Made by a program: the position numbers and the translations under genes. Below, piece by piece: positions 1-9,692 of a stretch of 64,000 nt of DNA. This DNA comes from Microbulbifer pacificus. GTDB lineage: Bacteria > Pseudomonadota > Gammaproteobacteria > Pseudomonadales > Cellvibrionaceae. Below the pieces are notes generated by a model that saw nothing but the letters and a program-made list of their open reading frames with translations, ran no database searches and was not told the DNA's origin. Positions within the stretch are counted from its first letter, which is position 1; the number at the start of each line of letters is the position of its first letter. The stretch covers positions 565,501 to 629,500 of the forward strand of contig NZ_PREV01000026.1 of NCBI RefSeq assembly GCF_002959965.1, read 5' to 3'.

Positions 1-1016
1 CGATCCCGAAGGACTACGACATGCTCGAAGCCTTCCGTCTGGATATGGACATGATTCGTCAGCTACCCGGCGTCGCCGCCGCCACCATCAGTCGCGCACC
101 GCTGACCGGCAGTGGCTCCTCCAGTGGATTCCATACCAAGCCCCATCAGGAAGTCGGCTCCACCGGCGCCGCCAACTTCCGTGTGGATGAACACTTCATC
201 GACGCCCTGGGAATGAAACTGGTCGCGGGCCGCAATTTCACCCCGGATGAAATCCGAATGATGGAAAGCAACTCCAGCGAGCGGCCCACCAAGACCATCA
301 TTACCCAGCAGCTGGCGGATACCTTGTTTCCCGAAGGCAATGCGTTGGGAAAACCCATTTACTTCGGTGGTGAAGACAATCCCATGGAGATCGTCGGTAT
401 CGTCGAACGCAACCTGGGGCCCTGGCCAAACTCTTCCATCGCCGGCAACACCGTGTTCTTCCCTGCCATTATGGATAATCAGTGGTACGACTATATTGTC
501 CGTGCGGAACCCGGCCAGCGGGACGCAGTACTAAAACTGCTCGAGGAAAAACTGGCCGAGCGCGACGCAGATCGGGTGATCAACGTAGAAACCCTGGAAG
601 AGCAAAAAACCCGTTACTATGCCGGTGACAACACCATGATCAAGGTGCTGTCCGGAGTTGTCAGTCTGCTGACCTTTATCGTTGCCCTCGGTATTGTCGG
701 CCTGACCGTATTCTGGATCACCCAGCGCCAGAAGCAGATCGGCGTTCGCCGCGCCCTCGGCGCCACCCGACTCGCCATCAGCCGCTACTTCCTGCTGGAA
801 AACCTGATGATCGCCGCCACCGGTATCGTACTCGGCGTTGCCACCGCACAGATCTTCAATAAGTTCCTCGCCAGCGAATTCGGTCAACCCGCCCTGCCGC
901 TGTCTACAACGCTGATCTGTGCCTTTATACTGCTCGCCGTCAGCGTCGCCGCGGCACTGGTACCGGCACTGCGCGCCGCGAATATTTCGCCGGCGATGGC
1001 AACGCGCAGCGTATAA
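1..1016 (+). CDS. ABC transporter permease, MacB/FtsX family (5' end cut by window)
   Basis: The reading frame is open from base 3, so the gene starts before the window; the first in-window ATG at 21 is internal. The visible part has a MacB-type periplasmic domain (roughly residues 1-210) followed by an FtsX-type membrane domain with three predicted transmembrane segments. Between the first two lies the cytoplasmic stretch QRQKQIGVRRALGATR, typical of FtsX permeases. The protein ends in the usual LRAANISPAMATRSV-like tail. Such permeases work with an ATPase and a HlyD-type adaptor, presumably encoded upstream, to export peptides, lipids or drugs. The two regulatory genes that follow on the same strand probably control this exporter. 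Confidence 0.9.
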   Translation, partial: IPKDYDMLEAFRLDMDMIRQLPGVAAATISRAPLTGSGSSSGFHTKPHQEVGSTGAANFRVDEHFIDALGMKLVAGRNFTPDEIRMMESNSSERPTKTIITQQLADTLFPEGNALGKPIYFGGEDNPMEIVGIVERNLGPWPNSSIAGNTVFFPAIMDNQWYDYIVRAEPGQRDAVLKLLEEKLAERDADRVINVETLEEQKTRYYAGDNTMIKVLSGVVSLLTFIVALGIVGLTVFWITQRQKQIGVRRALGATRLAISRYFLLENLMIAATGIVLGVATAQIFNKFLASEFGQPALPLSTTLICAFILLAVSVAAALVPALRAANISPAMATRSV

Positions 1017-1048
1017 ACACCGATACGAAGTTAAATACGCGATGAGAA

Positions 1049-1160
1049 GGCCCTGCTGCCGGCAGGTGGTTGTGGGCTCTTCTAAAACAGGGATGTTTTA
1101 GAAGAGCCCCCATGGATGGGTTCACGGCGTGTCCCACAACCACCTGCCGGTAGTAGGGCC
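1049..1160. repeat. Large nested inverted repeat (REP-like palindrome)
   Basis: Outer arms 1049-1076 and 1133-1160 are complementary over 28 positions with two differences, both of which still allow G-U pairs in RNA. An inner perfect 15-bp pair, 1074-1088 and 1095-1109, forms a second stem. Between the inner and outer right arms lies CATGGATGGGTTCACGGCGT, resembling short palindromic repeats scattered in marine gammaproteobacterial genomes. It lies between the permease stop and the response-regulator start, so it could also end or attenuate transcription. No second copy was found in the window. Confidence 0.75.
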
Positions 1161-1190
1161 GCCACAAAATTAACTACAAAGGACAGTTAA

Positions 1191-2537
1191 TTGGACAAGG
1201 TCCTAATCATCGACGACAACACCGGCATTATCACCGCCCTCTCCCTGTTGTTGTCCCTCCATGATATCCAGACACTCTCCGCCATCACCCCCCAGGCGGG
1301 CCTGCAGCTTCTGCGGGAAAATCCGGACATCGGCCTCGTCATCCAGGACATGAACTTCACCGCCGACACCACCTCCGGCGAGGAGGGCCGCGCGCTGTTT
1401 TTCGCCCTGCGCGAATTGCAACCGGACATTCCCGTCATCCTGCTCACCGCCTGGACCCAACTGGAAATGGCCGTGGAACTGGTCAAAGCCGGCGCTGCGG
1501 ATTACGTGGGCAAACCCTGGGACGACCACAAACTCATCGCCACCATCAAAAATCTTCTGGAACTGCACGAACTGCAACAGCAACAACGCCAAACCCAGCG
1601 ACGCGCCCAGCAGGCCCGGGAACAACTGCAGCAACAGTACGATTTGCAGGATATTGTTTACCGCAGCCACAGCGTGCAGAGCCTGCTGGAAATGGCCACC
1701 CAGGTCGCCCACTCCGATGTGCCGATTCTGATTACCGGTCCCAACGGCGCCGGCAAAGAAAAAATTGCCGATATCGTACAGGCCAACTCCAGCGTAAAAG
1801 CCGGCCCCTACATCAAGGTCAACGTGGGTGCACTGCCGGAAGAATTGATGGAAGCCGAACTGTTCGGCGCCGAAGCCGGTGCCTACACCGGCGCCGGCAA
1901 CAAGGCCCGCGTAGGCCGTTTTGAAGCCGCCGACGGCGGCACCCTGTTTCTCGATGAAATTGGTGAGCTCTCCGCCAGCGGCCAGGTCAAACTGTTGCGC
2001 GTACTGCAGACCGGCGAATTCCAGCGCCTCGGCAGCAGCCAGACCCGCAAAGTGCGCGTGCGTGTGATCAGCGCCACCAACAGCGACCTGCCGCAGATGA
2101 TCAATGAGGGCAGCTTCCGCCAGGACCTGTTCTACCGCCTGAACGTGATCGAACTGAAACTGCCGCCGCTCGCCGACAGACCGGAAGACATTCTGCCCCT
2201 GGCCCGCGCCTTCCTCGCCCGAACCGGCAAACAGCTGGCACCTCAGGCCCAACAGCGCCTGATGCGCTACAGCTGGCCCGGCAATGTGCGCGAGCTGCAG
2301 AATGTCATGCAACGGGCCGCGGTACTGACGCGCGATGACACCATCGAAGAAGCCACCCTCGCACTGCCGGAAGACACCCAGCTGAAAATGCCGGAACACA
2401 GTTTCGAACCGAGCCGCGAACTGCTGGAACAGACCCTGGCCAACTGCAACGGCATCATCGCCCAGGCCGCGCGCGAACTCGGCCTCAGCCGCCAGGCACT
2501 GTACCGCCGGCTCGACAAATACGGGATTCCCTATTGA
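1191..2537 (+). CDS. Sigma-54-dependent response regulator (NtrC family)
   Basis: 448 residues with the standard three-part layout. The receiver domain (about 1-120) starts DKVLIIDDN and has its phosphoacceptor Asp in GLVIQDMNF. The AAA+ domain has Walker A GPNGAGKEK, a GAYTGA loop (GAFTGA variant) that contacts sigma-54, and Walker B GGTLFLDE. The C-terminal Fis-type helix-turn-helix is IIAQAARELGLSRQALYRRL. The start is TTG, chosen because it gives the canonical receiver N-terminus and has AAAGGACAG just upstream. The stop overlaps the kinase start. It probably activates the preceding transporter genes from a sigma-54 promoter when phosphorylated by the next gene product. Confidence 0.93.
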   Translation: MDKVLIIDDNTGIITALSLLLSLHDIQTLSAITPQAGLQLLRENPDIGLVIQDMNFTADTTSGEEGRALFFALRELQPDIPVILLTAWTQLEMAVELVKAGAADYVGKPWDDHKLIATIKNLLELHELQQQQRQTQRRAQQAREQLQQQYDLQDIVYRSHSVQSLLEMATQVAHSDVPILITGPNGAGKEKIADIVQANSSVKAGPYIKVNVGALPEELMEAELFGAEAGAYTGAGNKARVGRFEAADGGTLFLDEIGELSASGQVKLLRVLQTGEFQRLGSSQTRKVRVRVISATNSDLPQMINEGSFRQDLFYRLNVIELKLPPLADRPEDILPLARAFLARTGKQLAPQAQQRLMRYSWPGNVRELQNVMQRAAVLTRDDTIEEATLALPEDTQLKMPEHSFEPSRELLEQTLANCNGIIAQAARELGLSRQALYRRLDKYGIPY

Positions 2538-3865
2538 TGTTCCGCCCCTCCATTGAAGGCAAGATTTTCGCCTGCGCACTGCTCGCGGTCGCCCTGGGTA
2601 CCGGCATACCGTTTGCGCTGCAGGCGCAGGGTGTCGACAGCAAGCTCGCGTGGAGCGCCGGATTACTGCTGGCCGTAATACTTGTGTGGATTTTGTTACG
2701 GCCGCTGACACGCTCGCTGGGTCGCGCCCTGAACAGCCTGCAGGGTGGCCTGCTGAATTTCCGCGATGGAGATTTTTCTATTTCACTGGCACTGGAACGC
2801 CGCGACCAGCTCGGGGAACTGGCGGACCTGTACAACGAAGTCGGGGAAATTCTGCGGCGCGAGCGCGCCCACATTCATCAGCGGGAACTGCTGCTGGACA
2901 CGGTCATCCAGAGTTCGCCCCTGGCTCTGCTGCTGATCGACCAGAGCGAACACATCATTTACGCCAACACCAGTGCAAGACACCTTCTGCACGGCGGCAA
3001 GCCGCTACAGGGACACCGACTGGAACAGATCCTGCCCCTCTGCCCCCCTGAACTGGCCAAGGCCATCGAGCAGCACAAGGAAGGCCTGACCAGCTACCTG
3101 GACAACGACACCAACCACACCCTGCATATCAGCAACAGCACCTTCGTACTGAACTCGCAGAAGCACCGCCTGATACTGCTGCGGGAGATGACCCGCGAAC
3201 TTACCCGCGCCGAAGTTCAGGTGTGGAAAAAAGTGATCCGCCTGATCAGCCATGAACTGAACAACTCTCTCGCCCCTATTTCATCCATGGCCCACAGCGG
3301 CAAGCTGCTCTCGGAAAAATTGCATTCGCAACAACTGGCCGGTGTGTTTGATGTAATCGCCGAGCGCTGCCGGCACCTGACCGAGTTTACCCAGGGGTAC
3401 GCCCGCTTCGCCAAACTGCCGCCACCGGTGTGTGAAGAGGTGTCCTGGTCCGGGCTGGTCGCCAGATTGCAGCCTCTACATCCATTTCAAATCCACGGGG
3501 GCTTACCCTCGCGCCCCGGCTATTTCGACCCGGCGCAGCTGGAGCAGGCGCTGTTGAATCTGCTCAAGAATGCCGCCGAATCCGGCAGCGCGGTAGAAGA
3601 CATTTCTCTGCAAGTGGAAACGGATGCGCACGGTCAGTTGCTGACCGTCAGAGACCGCGGCACGGGCATGAGCGATAAGGTGCTGCAACAGGCGCTGTTG
3701 CCGTTTTACTCCACCAAGCCCCAGGGGGTCGGCCTTGGTCTGGCGCTGTGCCGGGAAATCATCGACGCGCACAACGGGCAAATCCATCTGCACAACCGCG
3801 CAGACGGCGGTTTGCAGGTTAGCCTGTGGTTGCCGTGGCCGGAAAAAAACAACCCACACGAATAG
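2537..3865 (+). CDS. NtrY-like membrane sensor histidine kinase
   Basis: 442 residues from the ATG whose A is the last base of the preceding TGA stop; a TTG one codon earlier is less likely. Two hydrophobic segments lie within residues 1-60, followed by a HAMP-like linker and a PAS domain (about 115-220). The phosphoacceptor is His in RLISHELNNSLAP, and the ATPase domain has an N-box (LLNLLKNAAES), RDRGTGM and a GVGLGLALCREI G-box. The HELNNSLAPI form is typical of NtrY-type kinases paired with sigma-54 regulators. Translational coupling makes it the cognate kinase of the upstream regulator. The signal sensed cannot be read from the sequence. Confidence 0.92.
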   Translation: MFRPSIEGKIFACALLAVALGTGIPFALQAQGVDSKLAWSAGLLLAVILVWILLRPLTRSLGRALNSLQGGLLNFRDGDFSISLALERRDQLGELADLYNEVGEILRRERAHIHQRELLLDTVIQSSPLALLLIDQSEHIIYANTSARHLLHGGKPLQGHRLEQILPLCPPELAKAIEQHKEGLTSYLDNDTNHTLHISNSTFVLNSQKHRLILLREMTRELTRAEVQVWKKVIRLISHELNNSLAPISSMAHSGKLLSEKLHSQQLAGVFDVIAERCRHLTEFTQGYARFAKLPPPVCEEVSWSGLVARLQPLHPFQIHGGLPSRPGYFDPAQLEQALLNLLKNAAESGSAVEDISLQVETDAHGQLLTVRDRGTGMSDKVLQQALLPFYSTKPQGVGLGLALCREIIDAHNGQIHLHNRADGGLQVSLWLPWPEKNNPHE

Positions 3866-3948
3866 CCTCACGGCGCCCTGGAACAAACGCCGCGCATTAG
3901 GCCTGTAAACACTAAGCTCGATGAGCTTTTCGGCAACCTGCCAGAACT

Positions 3949-4908
3949 TCACGCCGGAATGCGCTGCTCACCGCGCAATTTATTCACATCCGCACGCGGC
4001 GGTGCGCCAAACATACGACTGTACTCGCGGCTGAAGTGCGAGGGGCTCTCGTAACCGACGCGGTAGCTGGCAGAAGCGGCTTCCAGGCCTTCACTCAGCA
4101 TCAGGCGGCGCGCTTCATGCAGACGCAGTTTCTTTTGGAACTGCAGCGGCGACATCCGCGTAACCTGTTTAAAGCTGTGATACAGGGACGACTCACTCAT
4201 ATTGGCCCGATCTGCCAGCTCGCTAATCCGCAGCGGTTCCGCAAAGCGATCCTTGAGCAGGGCAATGACCTGGGAAATACGGTTCGCCTGGCTGTCAGCC
4301 ACGGCAAATTTGCGGATACGCGCCCCCATTTCCCCCATCAGCACCCGGTAGAGAATTTCCTTGCGCACCAACGGCGCCAGTACCGGCACATCCGCCGGGC
4401 TGTCGAGCAGTTCGACGAGACGGCTCACTGCACTCAGCAGGCCCATGTCCATACGCGCCACACAGAGACCACAATTCACTTCCCGGCAGGGGGGATCCAT
4501 GTCCGCGGACGGCGCCTGCCCGCCCTGTTCCAGGACCAGATCGGTCACTTCCTGCGGATCCACCACCAGTTTAATGGCGAGATACGGCTGTTCCGGCGAG
4601 GCGTTCACCACTCGGGCCTGTACCGGCAGGTGTACCGAGGAGGCCAGATAGCTCAACGGACCATAAGAAATTTCCCGGTCACCCAACTGTAAGACTTTCT
4701 CGCCCTGCACAATAAAGCCGAGCGAGGGCTCATATACGCCGGAAACACAACTGGCGGTGGCCACGTCTGAACGGATCAGGCCGACCCCGCTCAGGGGAGA
4801 TTCCCGCAGCCCTTCCGCTGGCGCCCAACGCAAAACAGTGCGCGCGAGCTTGCTGCGCGCGGATTCCAGGTCCCGCGAAATATCACTGCTGTGTTGATCT
4901 TGCGACAT
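3949..4908 (-). CDS. AraC-family transcriptional regulator (AraC_N type)
   Basis: 319 residues. The N-terminal cupin-like AraC_N domain (about 40-190) includes GFIVQGEKVLQLGDREISYGP. The C-terminal double helix-turn-helix (about 215-310) carries RISELADRANMSESSLYHSF and VGYESPSHFSREYSRMFG. The ATG is preceded by GGAGGGCGC. It is divergent from the RND efflux genes at 5252, which suggests it controls them and perhaps itself. Repeated TTGGGCAAG boxes lie in the shared upstream region. It converges on the histidine kinase gene with an 83-base gap. Confidence 0.9.
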   Translation of the reverse strand: MSQDQHSSDISRDLESARSKLARTVLRWAPAEGLRESPLSGVGLIRSDVATASCVSGVYEPSLGFIVQGEKVLQLGDREISYGPLSYLASSVHLPVQARVVNASPEQPYLAIKLVVDPQEVTDLVLEQGGQAPSADMDPPCREVNCGLCVARMDMGLLSAVSRLVELLDSPADVPVLAPLVRKEILYRVLMGEMGARIRKFAVADSQANRISQVIALLKDRFAEPLRISELADRANMSESSLYHSFKQVTRMSPLQFQKKLRLHEARRLMLSEGLEAASASYRVGYESPSHFSREYSRMFGAPPRADVNKLRGEQRIPA

Positions 4909-5251
4909 GCGCCCTCCAGATACCGGCTCAACGGTCGGCCAGTATACGGAGTTTTGGGCAAGCCACTTAGAACTTTGCAGAATTGGGCAAGTACTGGGCA
5001 GTAATATGCAATCGGCTTATACAAAACCTCAAGAGCGGAACGGTACAGCGCAAACAAAAGCTACAGGAAAATGACAGACCGATGTAGAGTCGGCCCGAAG
5101 CCGTGCTCCACCCGAATGGTCCTACGCTCGTGCTCCGTAGAATCAGGCAAGCAGAATACAGTAACCGAATACCGCCCTCGGGTAGTGCTCGGCTAGGGTA
5201 CGTCCCCGATGGGCCGAGGTTTCCTCGCCCGAGCAGAGGAGTAAGCACCCA
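4909..5251. promoter_or_regulatory. Divergent control region between AraC regulator and RND efflux genes
   Basis: No gene is seen here. TTGGGCAAG occurs exactly twice, at 4954-4962 and 4983-4991, with a related TGGGCAG at 4995-5001, all 45-95 bases upstream of the regulator start. Direct repeats of this size are typical of AraC-family sites, so this is a candidate operator for the adjacent regulator. The adaptor gene has a strong ribosome binding site (GAGGAG) just before its ATG. No confident -35/-10 pair was found. Confidence 0.45.
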
Positions 5252-6385
5252 ATGACAAGAAATTTCCTGATAGGCCTGGCAACCCTGATTCTCGCAGGCT
5301 GCAATGCCGGTGATACTGAGGGCCAGAGACCGCCGCCCACACCGGTGGAAGTTGTGGAAGTCAGCACCGCGCCGGCAACCCTGTGGGGCGACTTTACCGG
5401 ACGGGTTGCCGCGCCCGAGACCGTAGAGCTGCGCGCGCGGGTGAGCGGCTACATCGACAAGGTCGCGTTTACCGAGGGTGAGCTGGTGAAGCGCGGGGAT
5501 CTGTTATTCGAGATAGATCCCCGCCCCTACCGGGCCCGCGAGCGGGCGGCGCAGGCGGAACTGGCTCGCGCGCAGAGCCAGCTGGCACTCAGTGAAAGCC
5601 GCGCGCAACGCGCCCGGCAACTGTTGACGAGCCGCGCCATTTCCCGCGAGGAGCACGACCAGCGGCAGGCGGCACTGGATTCGGACCGCGCTGCGGTCAG
5701 TGCGGCACAAGCAGCGCTGGAGAGTGCACGCCTCGACCTGCAATTCACGCAAGTTAAATCCCCCATTGACGGTCGCGTGGGCCGTGCCGAGATCACCCGC
5801 GGCAATCTGGCCAGCGCCGACCAGACACTGCTCACAACACTGGTTTCCGTCGATCCGATGTATGTCTATTTCGAAAGTGATCAGAACAGTTTCGCCGGCA
5901 ACCGAGCGTTCTTCACGCCCGAGCAGCGCCCGCAGGTACTGGTCGGGCTGGCTGGCGAGGACGGCTTTCCCCACACAGGAAAACTCGACTTTATCGACAA
6001 CCGCCTGAACAGCCACACCGGCACCATTCAGTTCCGCGCGGTCGTCGACAACCCACTGGGACACTTAAAGCCCGGGCAGTTCGCGCGAGTGCAGATGCCA
6101 ACCGCACAGCTCGACAACGCGCTGCTGCTCAGCCGCAAGGCGGTGCTCACAGATCAGGACCGGCGCTATGTGTATGTGGTAAACGCCCAGAACATCACCG
6201 AGCGTCGCGATGTGGAAACCGGCCCGCAACAGGGAGAACGGGTGCTGATCCGCAAAGGCCTCGAACCCGGAGAACAGGTAGTGGTCAACGGCCTGCAAAA
6301 AATCCTGTTCCCCGGAATGCCGGTACTGCCACAACCCGCGCAAAAGCGTATTGAGGAATCCTCACCACAACTCGCCGGGCGCTGA
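5252..6385 (+). CDS. RND efflux periplasmic adaptor (MexE/AcrA-like lipoprotein)
   Basis: 377 residues with a lipoprotein signal (LILAGC, Cys17), so it is anchored to the inner membrane facing the periplasm. It shows the membrane-fusion-protein order: lipoyl half (VELRARVSGYIDKVAFTEGELVKRG), alpha-helical hairpin of about 80 residues rich in Ala, Arg and Gln, second lipoyl half (PIDGRVGRAEITRGNLA), beta-barrel and membrane-proximal domain. It bridges the pump encoded 96 bases downstream to an outer-membrane channel. No outer-membrane factor gene follows, so a TolC or OprM-type channel from elsewhere is presumably used. Confidence 0.93.
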   Translation: MTRNFLIGLATLILAGCNAGDTEGQRPPPTPVEVVEVSTAPATLWGDFTGRVAAPETVELRARVSGYIDKVAFTEGELVKRGDLLFEIDPRPYRARERAAQAELARAQSQLALSESRAQRARQLLTSRAISREEHDQRQAALDSDRAAVSAAQAALESARLDLQFTQVKSPIDGRVGRAEITRGNLASADQTLLTTLVSVDPMYVYFESDQNSFAGNRAFFTPEQRPQVLVGLAGEDGFPHTGKLDFIDNRLNSHTGTIQFRAVVDNPLGHLKPGQFARVQMPTAQLDNALLLSRKAVLTDQDRRYVYVVNAQNITERRDVETGPQQGERVLIRKGLEPGEQVVVNGLQKILFPGMPVLPQPAQKRIEESSPQLAGR

Positions 6386-6481
6386 ACAGACTTCGCAACA
6401 CCCACCCAAAGCCCAGTCAGGTATTTTTTCAAGTTTGAGTTTCTGGTGCGGTCACCAACATCGCACATGGGATAGCAGCGT

Positions 6482-9400
6482 ATGAATTTTTCCCGCTTTT
6501 TTGTCGACAGACCCATCTTTGCCTCGGTGCTGTCGATCATCATTTTCGTCGTCGGGCTGATCAGCATTCCGGTGCTGCCGGTAAGTGAATATCCCGATGT
6601 AGTGCCACCGAGTGTCGCGGTGACGGCGCGCTACCCGGGCGCCAATCCCAAGACCATCTCTGAAACCGTCGCCACCCCGCTGGAAGAGGCCATCAACGGC
6701 GTGGAGGACATGATCTACATGAAATCCGTCGCCGGCAGCGATGGCACGCTGTCACTGACCGTCACTTTCAAGCTGGGAACAGATCCCGATCAGGCTCAGG
6801 TTCAGGTGCAAAACCGGGTTTCCCAGGCGCTACCGCGTTTGCCGGAGGATGTGCGCCGCCAGGGCGTCACCACCCAGAAACAATCGCCCAACCTGATGAT
6901 GGCGGTGCATCTGATATCACCGGACGATCGCTTCGACGCAACCTATATCCGCAACTACGCGGTGCTGCATATTCGCGATGAGCTCGCGCGTATTCCCGGT
7001 GTCGGCCAGGCGGGGCTGTTTGGTGCCGGCGACTACGCTATGCGCCTGTGGGTCGACCCACAGAAGGCCGCCGCCCTCGGTATCACCGCCGCCGATATCG
7101 TCAGCGCCGTGCGCGAACAGAATGTACAGGTGTCCGCCGGTCAGATCGGCGCCCAGCCGATGCCGGACGAAAACGATTTCCTGATTTCCATCAACGCCAA
7201 AGGCCGCCTGGCCAGTGTCGAGGAGTTCGGCGATGTGGTGTTGAACACCGGTCGCGATGGAGAGATTACCCGTCTGCGCGATGTCGCGCGTATCGAACTG
7301 GCCGCCTCCGAGGATACGCTGCGCGCGCTGCTGAACGGACGCCAGGCCGTCGCCCTGCCAATCTTCCAGGCGCCCGGTTCCAATTCCCTGGAAGTCTCGC
7401 AGGCGATTCGGGAAAAAATGGCCGAGCTGGATGATCAGTTTCCCGAAGGATTGGAATGGGAGATCGCCTATGACCCAACGGTGTTTGTCAGCACCTCCAT
7501 TAAGGCGGTGATAAAAACCCTGCTGGAAGCGGTACTGCTGGTGGTGCTGGTGGTGATCCTGTTCCTGCAGACCTGGCGCGCATCCCTGATTCCCCTGCTG
7601 GCGGTACCAGTCTCAATTATTGGTACCTTCGCGGTACTGCACCTGCTGGGTTTTTCCATCAATACACTGACCCTGTTCGGCATGGTGCTGGCGATCGGTA
7701 TCGTGGTGGACGATGCGATCGTGGTGGTGGAGAACGTGGAGCGCAATATCGAGGAGGGATTGAGCCCGCTGGCTGCCGCCCACCAGGCCATGCGTGAAGT
7801 GAGCGGCCCGATCGTCGCCATCAGCCTTGTACTCTGCGCGGTGTTCGTGCCCATGGCCTTCCTCGACGGTATCACCGGACAGTTCTACCGCCAGTTTGCG
7901 ATGACCATTGCGATCGCCACGGTAATTTCCGCCGTCAATTCGCTGACCCTGTCACCGGCGCTGTCCGCTACGCTGTTGAAGCCCCACAGCGCGGCGCCGG
8001 ATCTGCCGGCGCGGATTATCGATCGCCTGTTCGGCTGGATTTTCCGCCCGTTCAACCGCTTCTTCAATCGAAGCTCCAAACACTATCAGGGATTTGTTGG
8101 TCGCAGTCTGAATCGGCGCGGCCTGGTATTCGCCGTCTATGCGGCGCTACTGGCCGGTACCGTGTTCATGTTCAACCAGGTTCCGGGCGGCTTTATCCCC
8201 ACCCAGGACAAGACCTACCTGGTGGGCAGTATCCGCCTGCCGGAGGGCGCCTCGCTGGACAGAACCGAAGCCGTCGCGCGCCGCGTGAGTGAGCTGGCAC
8301 TGGAAACCGAGGGCGTATCCCACGCCGCGGCCTTTGTCGGCTTCAATGCTCTGCAGCGCACCAATACCCCGAACGTGGGTACGGTATTCGTGCTCTTCGA
8401 CGATTTCAGCGAGCGCGATCGCAGCGCCGGCGAAATTGCCGCTGAACTGAATGCCAAGCTGGCCGGTATCAAAGAGGGATTTGCAGTCAGCTTTATGCCG
8501 CCGCCGATCTTCGGCCTCGGTGCCGGCTCCGGCTATTCACTGTATGTCCAGGACCGCACCGGTGCCGGCTATGGTGCACTGCAAACAGCCACCAACGGGC
8601 TCGCCGGTGTACTGAGCCAGGCGCCGGGCCTCAGCTATCCATTCAGCTCCTATCAGGCCAACGTGCCGCAACTGGATGCGGAGGTGGACCGCCTGCAGGC
8701 CAAGGCTCAAGGAGTGCGCCTGGACGATCTGTTCGGCACCCTGCAGCTGTATTTCGGCTCGCTGTATATCAACGATTTCAATCTGTTCGGCCGCACCTAC
8801 AGGGTCATGGCCCAGGCGGATGCACCGTTCCGCAACGAGATTACGGATATCGATCATCTCTACACCCGCAACAGTCGCGGCGAGATGGTACCAATCAACA
8901 CCATGGTGCAGCTGAAGCAGAGCTACGGCCCCGACCCGGTGATCCGTTACAACGGCTATCCCGCCGCGGACCTGCTCGGCCAGTCCAACCCGGCGATGCT
9001 GTCATCCAGCGAGGCGCTGGCGACCGTGGAGCGCGTGGCGAAGCAGGCGCTACCGGCGGGTATGACGATTGAGTGGACGGACCTGAGTTTCGAACAGGTC
9101 AACCGCAGCAACGCCTCCATGCTGGTGTTCCCGCTGGCACTGCTACTGGTGTTTCTGGTGCTGGCCGCCCTCTACGAGAGCTGGGTAATGCCGCTGGCGG
9201 TGATCTTGATTGTGCCCATGTGTCTGTTGGCGGCGCTCTTCGGCGTCTGGCTGACCGGCGGCGACAACAACGTGTTCGTACAGGTGGGTCTGGTGGTATT
9301 GATGGGGCTGGCTTGTAAAAACGCCATTCTGATCGTCGAGTTCGCCCGCGAGCTGGAACTGGAGAAAGGTTTGGACCCGGTACGCGCCGCACTGGAGGCC

Positions 9401-9685
9401 TGTCGCCTGCGCCTGAGGCCGATCATCATGACCTCGGTCGCCTTTATTGCTGGCGTTGTGCCACTGGTACTGGCCAGCGGCGCCGGCGCCGAGGTTCGCA
9501 ACGCCATGGGGATCACCGTGTTTACCGGCATGATCGGCGTAACGCTGTTCGGTCTGCTGCTGACACCGGTGTTCTACGTAGCCCTGCGTACACTCGCAGG
9601 GCGGCGCAAACCGCGGACAGAGGAAATACCGCGGCGGGACGCGGACAGAGGGCTTCAGGTCGGTGCCGGGTTACCCGGGCAATGA
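6482..9685 (+). CDS. RND multidrug efflux pump (HAE1 family, MexF-like)
   Basis: 1067 residues, close to the family's 1040-1060, starting MNFSRFFVDRPIFASVLSII as HAE1 pumps do. The proton-relay Asp pair is present in transmembrane segment 4 (GIVVDDAIVVVENVERN). Two large periplasmic loops follow the first and seventh membrane segments, and the last repeat has the relay Lys region GLACKNAILIVEFA. The C-terminal end carries about 25 extra charged residues after the last membrane helix. It exports amphiphilic compounds using the proton gradient together with the upstream adaptor; the substrate cannot be inferred. Control by the divergent AraC regulator is likely. Confidence 0.95.
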   Translation: MNFSRFFVDRPIFASVLSIIIFVVGLISIPVLPVSEYPDVVPPSVAVTARYPGANPKTISETVATPLEEAINGVEDMIYMKSVAGSDGTLSLTVTFKLGTDPDQAQVQVQNRVSQALPRLPEDVRRQGVTTQKQSPNLMMAVHLISPDDRFDATYIRNYAVLHIRDELARIPGVGQAGLFGAGDYAMRLWVDPQKAAALGITAADIVSAVREQNVQVSAGQIGAQPMPDENDFLISINAKGRLASVEEFGDVVLNTGRDGEITRLRDVARIELAASEDTLRALLNGRQAVALPIFQAPGSNSLEVSQAIREKMAELDDQFPEGLEWEIAYDPTVFVSTSIKAVIKTLLEAVLLVVLVVILFLQTWRASLIPLLAVPVSIIGTFAVLHLLGFSINTLTLFGMVLAIGIVVDDAIVVVENVERNIEEGLSPLAAAHQAMREVSGPIVAISLVLCAVFVPMAFLDGITGQFYRQFAMTIAIATVISAVNSLTLSPALSATLLKPHSAAPDLPARIIDRLFGWIFRPFNRFFNRSSKHYQGFVGRSLNRRGLVFAVYAALLAGTVFMFNQVPGGFIPTQDKTYLVGSIRLPEGASLDRTEAVARRVSELALETEGVSHAAAFVGFNALQRTNTPNVGTVFVLFDDFSERDRSAGEIAAELNAKLAGIKEGFAVSFMPPPIFGLGAGSGYSLYVQDRTGAGYGALQTATNGLAGVLSQAPGLSYPFSSYQANVPQLDAEVDRLQAKAQGVRLDDLFGTLQLYFGSLYINDFNLFGRTYRVMAQADAPFRNEITDIDHLYTRNSRGEMVPINTMVQLKQSYGPDPVIRYNGYPAADLLGQSNPAMLSSSEALATVERVAKQALPAGMTIEWTDLSFEQVNRSNASMLVFPLALLLVFLVLAALYESWVMPLAVILIVPMCLLAALFGVWLTGGDNNVFVQVGLVVLMGLACKNAILIVEFARELELEKGLDPVRAALEACRLRLRPIIMTSVAFIAGVVPLVLASGAGAEVRNAMGITVFTGMIGVTLFGLLLTPVFYVALRTLAGRRKPRTEEIPRRDADRGLQVGAGLPGQ

Positions 9686-9692
9686 CGACAGG

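Noticed and set aside
1203..2711. Long minus-strand open frame of 502 codons
   Set aside because: Antisense to the sigma-54 response regulator, whose domains are complete.
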